From NCBI GenBank assembly GCA_900755865.1, contig CAAEHZ010000128.1, positions 1 to 5,824 of the forward strand: a stretch of 5,824 nucleotides of DNA. Direction: 5' to 3'. Positions 5,667 through 5,824 of the stretch are shown here, in pieces. The notes under the pieces are model-generated. The model worked only from the letters and a program-made list of their open reading frames with translations. It was not told where the DNA came from and ran no database searches. The first letter of the stretch is position 1. Each line of letters starts with the position of its first letter. The stretch is from Lachnospiraceae bacterium (GTDB taxonomy: Bacteria; Bacillota; Clostridia; Lachnospirales; Lachnospiraceae). The position numbers and the translations under genes are program-made.

Positions 5667-5695
5667 ATTATACATATAAAACAGAATAATTTCAA
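5667..5695 (-). promoter_or_regulatory. sigma-A promoter of the fic-methyltransferase operon
   Basis: Minus strand TTGAAA (plus 5690-5695), a 17-bp spacer, and TATAAT (plus 5667-5672): near consensus in both boxes and spacing. The expected start is near 5660, leaving a leader of about 57 bases before the fic ATG. Confidence 0.8.
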
Positions 5696-5718
5696 ATGGT
5701 TTTCGGGAAAGAAAGGTA

Positions 5719-5747
5719 TTGCCGGAATGGAATCTGGCAATTATAAT
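5719..5747 (+). promoter_or_regulatory. sigma-A promoter for the right-edge gene
   Basis: TTGCCG (5719-5724), a 17-bp spacer and TATAAT (5742-5747) on the + strand. It is divergent from the fic promoter, with the two -35 boxes 23 bases apart, so a single bound regulator could affect both. Confidence 0.65.
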
Positions 5748-5799
5748 GACAGTAGAAATGAGAACATCAAATCAGTACAGTGGATAAGGAAGTGGGATT

Positions 5800-5824
5800 A
5801 TGGAATCGAGAGTACAGAATGCAA
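5800..5824 (+). CDS. 5' end of an unidentified gene (partial)
   Basis: ATG at 5800 preceded by AAGGAAG (5786-5792) with a seven-base spacer, and by the promoter at 5719-5747. Only MESRVQNA is visible before the window ends. Such an opening occurs in several small-protein families, including C_GCAxxG_C_C redox-type proteins, but eight residues are too few to assign one. Confidence 0.6.

Overview
The window looks like chromosome of a low-to-moderate GC Firmicute, most likely a gut Lachnospiraceae (Blautia/Dorea/Ruminococcus-like). This is inferred from strong AGGAGG-type ribosome binding sites, sigma-A promoters with 16-17 bp spacers, a DegV protein, and GC-rich palindromic intergenic repeats. 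No RNA gene, CRISPR array or transposase is visible.

Left part (1-1400, + strand): the tail of an unidentified gene at the left edge (reading frame uncertain), then a strong extended -10 promoter (TTGAAC-17-TATAAT). It is followed by an approximately 280-base leader built from two diverged copies of a structured repeat, including a 63-bp near-perfect palindrome starting 2 bases after the -10. The promoter drives a complete degV/fakB-type fatty-acid-binding protein gene, which ends in a clear rho-independent terminator.

Middle (1400-3450): a decayed fragment of a membrane-protein gene, then an extended -10 promoter, three exact 14-bp direct repeats on an exact 33-bp period, and a stand-alone AAA_14/DUF4143 ATPase with a PD-(D/E)xK-like C-terminal signature. 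A repeat-rich noncoding stretch of about 300 bases follows; it ends in an inverted repeat that brackets a possible promoter.

Right part (3450-5824): a peptidase E-like (S51) gene on the + strand keeps its nucleophile motif but is cut off before the catalytic His. Its last 36 bases overlap, tail to tail, the end of a class I SAM methyltransferase gene on the - strand. That methyltransferase is the second gene of a tight two-gene operon whose first gene is a Fic-domain protein (AMPylator family) with a C-terminal winged helix. The fic promoter (TTGAAA-17-TATAAT) has a tandem 8-bp repeat in the first transcribed bases, like an operator. A divergent promoter and strong RBS start a further gene at the right edge.

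The window reads as an accessory/rearranged neighbourhood: a housekeeping-like degV beside a decayed gene, a mobile-type ATPase, a truncated peptidase and a Fic-methyltransferase pair. The most promising leads are the Fic-methyltransferase pair with its tandem operator-like repeat, the 33-bp-period repeats before the ATPase, and the palindrome fused to the degV promoter.
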